DNA of 8,113 nucleotides, taken from an uncultured Desulfobacterium sp. Its GTDB lineage: Bacteria; Desulfobacterota; Desulfobacteria; Desulfobacterales; Desulfobacteraceae. The position numbers and the translations under genes were made by a program. Below the pieces are notes generated by a model. The model did not search any database, was not told the origin of the DNA, and saw nothing but the letters and a program-made list of their open reading frames with translations. Below, piece after piece: positions 6,725 to 8,113 of this stretch; the first letter of the stretch is position 1, and each line of letters opens with the position of its first letter. The stretch covers positions 1 to 8,113 of the forward strand of contig CAKZLA010000431.1 in the NCBI GenBank assembly GCA_937124525.1, in the 5' to 3' direction.

Positions 6725-6878
6725 AGTTTTAAGAATGGCTTTTTATTAAAGCGAATTGAAATCACTTTGCTTTCTGCCATGGATATCAACATAAAAAGAC
6801 CTGCTCTTCGCTTATTAAAAAACATTTGCTATATGGGATATCGTTGCGTTCTTTAAATTTTCTATTTTTTTTTCATAC

Positions 6879-7682
6879 CTATTCAAACCCCTTGTTCCGT
6901 TTCTTTTTTTCAGAAACGGAAACAGGTTGAATTTCAGGTAAAGGTTGTTTTTGATCTTCGTTTTTTTTTGAATCAGATATTAAACGGACGCTGTCAATAT
7001 GTGTTCCTGGATTTTTACTTAAAGAAATCAACCCAACCGCCAGAACCAACAATAACAAAAGAACAACGAACAAAGCGTTTAGATAATTTTTGGGGGCAGG
7101 TTCAACTGGCACATCATAGACATCAATGATACCTGATATGTGTAATGCCTGAGCCACTGTTACCACTGGAGTAAGGCCAATACCTCTTTTCTTGAGTGTC
7201 TCCCTGATCTCGTGGGAAATCTGGTTATCCTGGGGATAAAACATCAGGCCTCCCTTGGGTAGAGCCCGACACGCCGCTTCAATTTTAGCATTAAGGTCTG
7301 TCTGCCGTACCTTGCCGATGGAGCCGTCCGCCTCAATAATCCCCGTAGCGGCAACAGGGCCATTCCCCTTCTCCGTAATCCTGGAAGCCAGGGCCAACGC
7401 AAAGCTAAGCCCACCGCTCTGACCCGATATGTTCATCAACTCCTGGGCTGGCTCCATTGAAAGGTCAAACATGGCAGAATATTTTGAAACGGGCACACCT
7501 TGATTTTTCAACACAGAATAGACCCTCACGGCCGCTCTTTTTGCAGCAAGGGAAAACCCGGAACCGCCATCCAGCACAAAAAAACCCCGAACAGGTTCCG
7601 ATGGATCGTTTTCATGTTTTTCAACAATGACCGTTGCAAAATCACCGGTATTAAAAAGACAAAAAAAATTATTTTCAGTCAT
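6879..7682 (-). CDS. Membrane-tethered Lon-type (S16) serine peptidase domain protein without AAA+ ATPase
   Basis: A 267-residue protein. Residues about 10-185 match the Lon proteolytic domain (peptidase family S16). SGQSGG at 86-91 corresponds to the Lon GPSAG motif, with Ser89 as nucleophile. ATGIIEADGSIGKV (112-125) corresponds to the TGE(I/V)TL..G.V segment, and NAKIEAA (131-137) supplies Lys133, resembling the archaeal Lon K-I-E-A-A motif. The Ser-Lys spacing of 44 is close to 43 in E. coli Lon (S679/K722). YPQDN (149-153) matches the Lon P..N segment. The AAA+ module and N-terminal Lon domain are absent. A hydrophobic helix spans 201-221, followed by a short polar, basic tail. With no signal peptide, the peptidase domain probably sits in the cytoplasm with the tail outside. 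Inferred role: regulated cleavage of a partner in this cluster. Deviations from the consensus (Q for P, G for A around Ser89, no GG before the Lys) leave activity uncertain. Confidence 0.85.
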   Translation of the reverse strand: MTENNFFCLFNTGDFATVIVEKHENDPSEPVRGFFVLDGGSGFSLAAKRAAVRVYSVLKNQGVPVSKYSAMFDLSMEPAQELMNISGQSGGLSFALALASRITEKGNGPVAATGIIEADGSIGKVRQTDLNAKIEAACRALPKGGLMFYPQDNQISHEIRETLKKRGIGLTPVVTVAQALHISGIIDVYDVPVEPAPKNYLNALFVVLLLLLVLAVGLISLSKNPGTHIDSVRLISDSKKNEDQKQPLPEIQPVSVSEKKKRNKGFE

Positions 7683-7962
7683 GGGAATCGACCACTTCCT
7701 GGGGAAGCGTTATGATGGCATTCCATCGTTTAAGATCAAACCTGTCAAGTTGTGTTACCTTTCTGGCCAAAGAGCCTTCCCTGATAACCCCCTGAACAAC
7801 AAGATTACCGGCAGCATCACATACGGTTGCCATTTTACCTTCAAATGAATCCGGCGCCCCGCTGCTGATTTTCATCACCACCGTTCCAGCATCTTCTTTC
7901 CGGGATGGAAACACAGACAACAGAAATCTGCCACACCCGCTTTTTAATTTTAATATTTCCAC
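7675..7962 (-). CDS. Small hypothetical protein, first gene of the cluster
   Basis: A 95-residue product of unknown function. It shows no signal peptide, membrane helix or recognisable motif. Beta-prone stretches (around residues 27-32, 43-59 and 81-86) suggest a small beta-rich cytoplasmic domain. The start is a GTG at 7960-7962 with no clear Shine-Dalgarno in the AT-rich sequence upstream. The ATG at residue 30 would give a 66-residue product and is an alternative. Its stop codon lies inside the start of the Lon-like peptidase gene (8-base overlap at 7675-7682), which supports both genes being real and translationally coupled. By position it could be an adaptor or regulator of that peptidase, but this is guilt by association only. 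Confidence 0.6.
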   Translation of the reverse strand: MEILKLKSGCGRFLLSVFPSRKEDAGTVVMKISSGAPDSFEGKMATVCDAAGNLVVQGVIREGSLARKVTQLDRFDLKRWNAIITLPQEVVDSHD

Positions 7963-8041
7963 TTCAAATATAAAAAGAAAGTATATTTATTTGTTATAAA
8001 ATTATGATTAGAATATAAATACAAATGTAAAAAAAAAATGA

Positions 8042-8055
8042 TATAGAATTCTATA
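8042..8055. promoter_or_regulatory. Perfect 14-bp palindrome, candidate operator
   Basis: TATAGAATTCTATA reads identically on both strands. It lies in the AT-rich non-coding region 80 bases upstream of the first gene and next to A-tracts. Uninterrupted dyads of this kind are typical of binding sites for dimeric regulators, though no regulator gene is in the window. It is within the presumed 5' untranslated region if the weak promoter at 8082-8112 is real. Confidence 0.4.
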
Positions 8056-8081
8056 GAAAAAAGAAAAAACCTTATAAGCTA

Positions 8082-8112
8082 GTCATACCATTTCATTTCA
8101 TTATATTGACAA
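8082..8112 (-). promoter_or_regulatory. Weak promoter candidate for the cluster
   Basis: On the minus strand TTGTCA (8107-8112) is followed after 19 bases by TATGAC (8082-8087), with a TG one base upstream of it as in extended -10 elements. The spacer is longer than the optimum of 17, and the region is so AT-rich that chance matches are expected. A TATAAT hexamer at 8100-8105 on the same strand is an alternative, with its -35 outside the window. Confidence 0.25.
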
Positions 8113-8113
8113 T

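Larger units (their letters stand above)
7963..8113. other. AT-rich non-coding upstream region
   Basis: The 151 bases upstream of the first gene hold no open frame of note on either strand. They are strongly AT-rich, with a 10-base A run (8029-8038), the 14-bp palindrome at 8042-8055 and the promoter candidate. This is the likely control region of the minus-strand gene run. Confidence 0.6.

Noticed and set aside
1..8113. CRISPR array, tRNA or rRNA genes, insertion sequence or attachment site
   Set aside because: No regularly spaced repeats, cloverleaf-like sequence, transposase frame or terminal repeats were seen on reading both strands by eye.

Overview
All convincing genes in this window lie on the minus strand and read from right (about 7962) to left (237). 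Most are close together, and two pairs overlap. The base composition is moderately AT-rich, Shine-Dalgarno sites are clear, and several products are Gram-negative envelope proteins with lipoboxes or Sec signals. This fits a diderm proteobacterium-like organism, possibly a Desulfobacterota or 'deltaproteobacterial' lineage. That placement is a guess from protein flavour; no taxonomic marker gene is present.

Layout in transcription order. An AT-rich upstream region (7963-8113) carries a perfect 14-bp palindrome and a weak promoter candidate. It leads into a small unknown gene (7675-7962) that overlaps a Lon-type (S16) serine peptidase domain with a C-terminal membrane anchor and no AAA+ ATPase (6879-7682). 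Next are a membrane-anchored protein with a long acidic linker and a SPOR-like C-terminus (5995-6711), a secreted helical protein (5173-5967) and a cysteine-rich lipoprotein (4477-5046). These are followed by a MotA/TolQ/ExbB-like four-helix channel protein (3806-4462) and, overlapping it by ATGA, a MotB/TolR-like partner with one transmembrane helix, a long coiled coil and a non-OmpA C-terminal domain (2703-3809). The run ends with a periplasmic lytic transglycosylase that has a SPOR-like tail (1794-2627) and a large lipoprotein with a possible CsgG/LpoB-type region (237-1634). The last 236 bases hold no convincing gene, only AT-rich inverted repeats and a weak terminator candidate.

Working model (inference). 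The channel pair would use the ion gradient across the inner membrane to move a periplasmic coiled-coil rod. The transglycosylase and SPOR-like modules would open or bind peptidoglycan, two lipoproteins would provide outer-membrane partners, and the tethered Lon-like peptidase would process or control a component. No OmpA-type peptidoglycan-binding motif, no nuclease or helicase effector, no TonB and no flagellar gene is seen. The set therefore does not match complete Tol-Pal, Exb-TonB, flagellar Mot or Zorya loci as I know them. It is the best candidate here for an undescribed ion-driven envelope machine.
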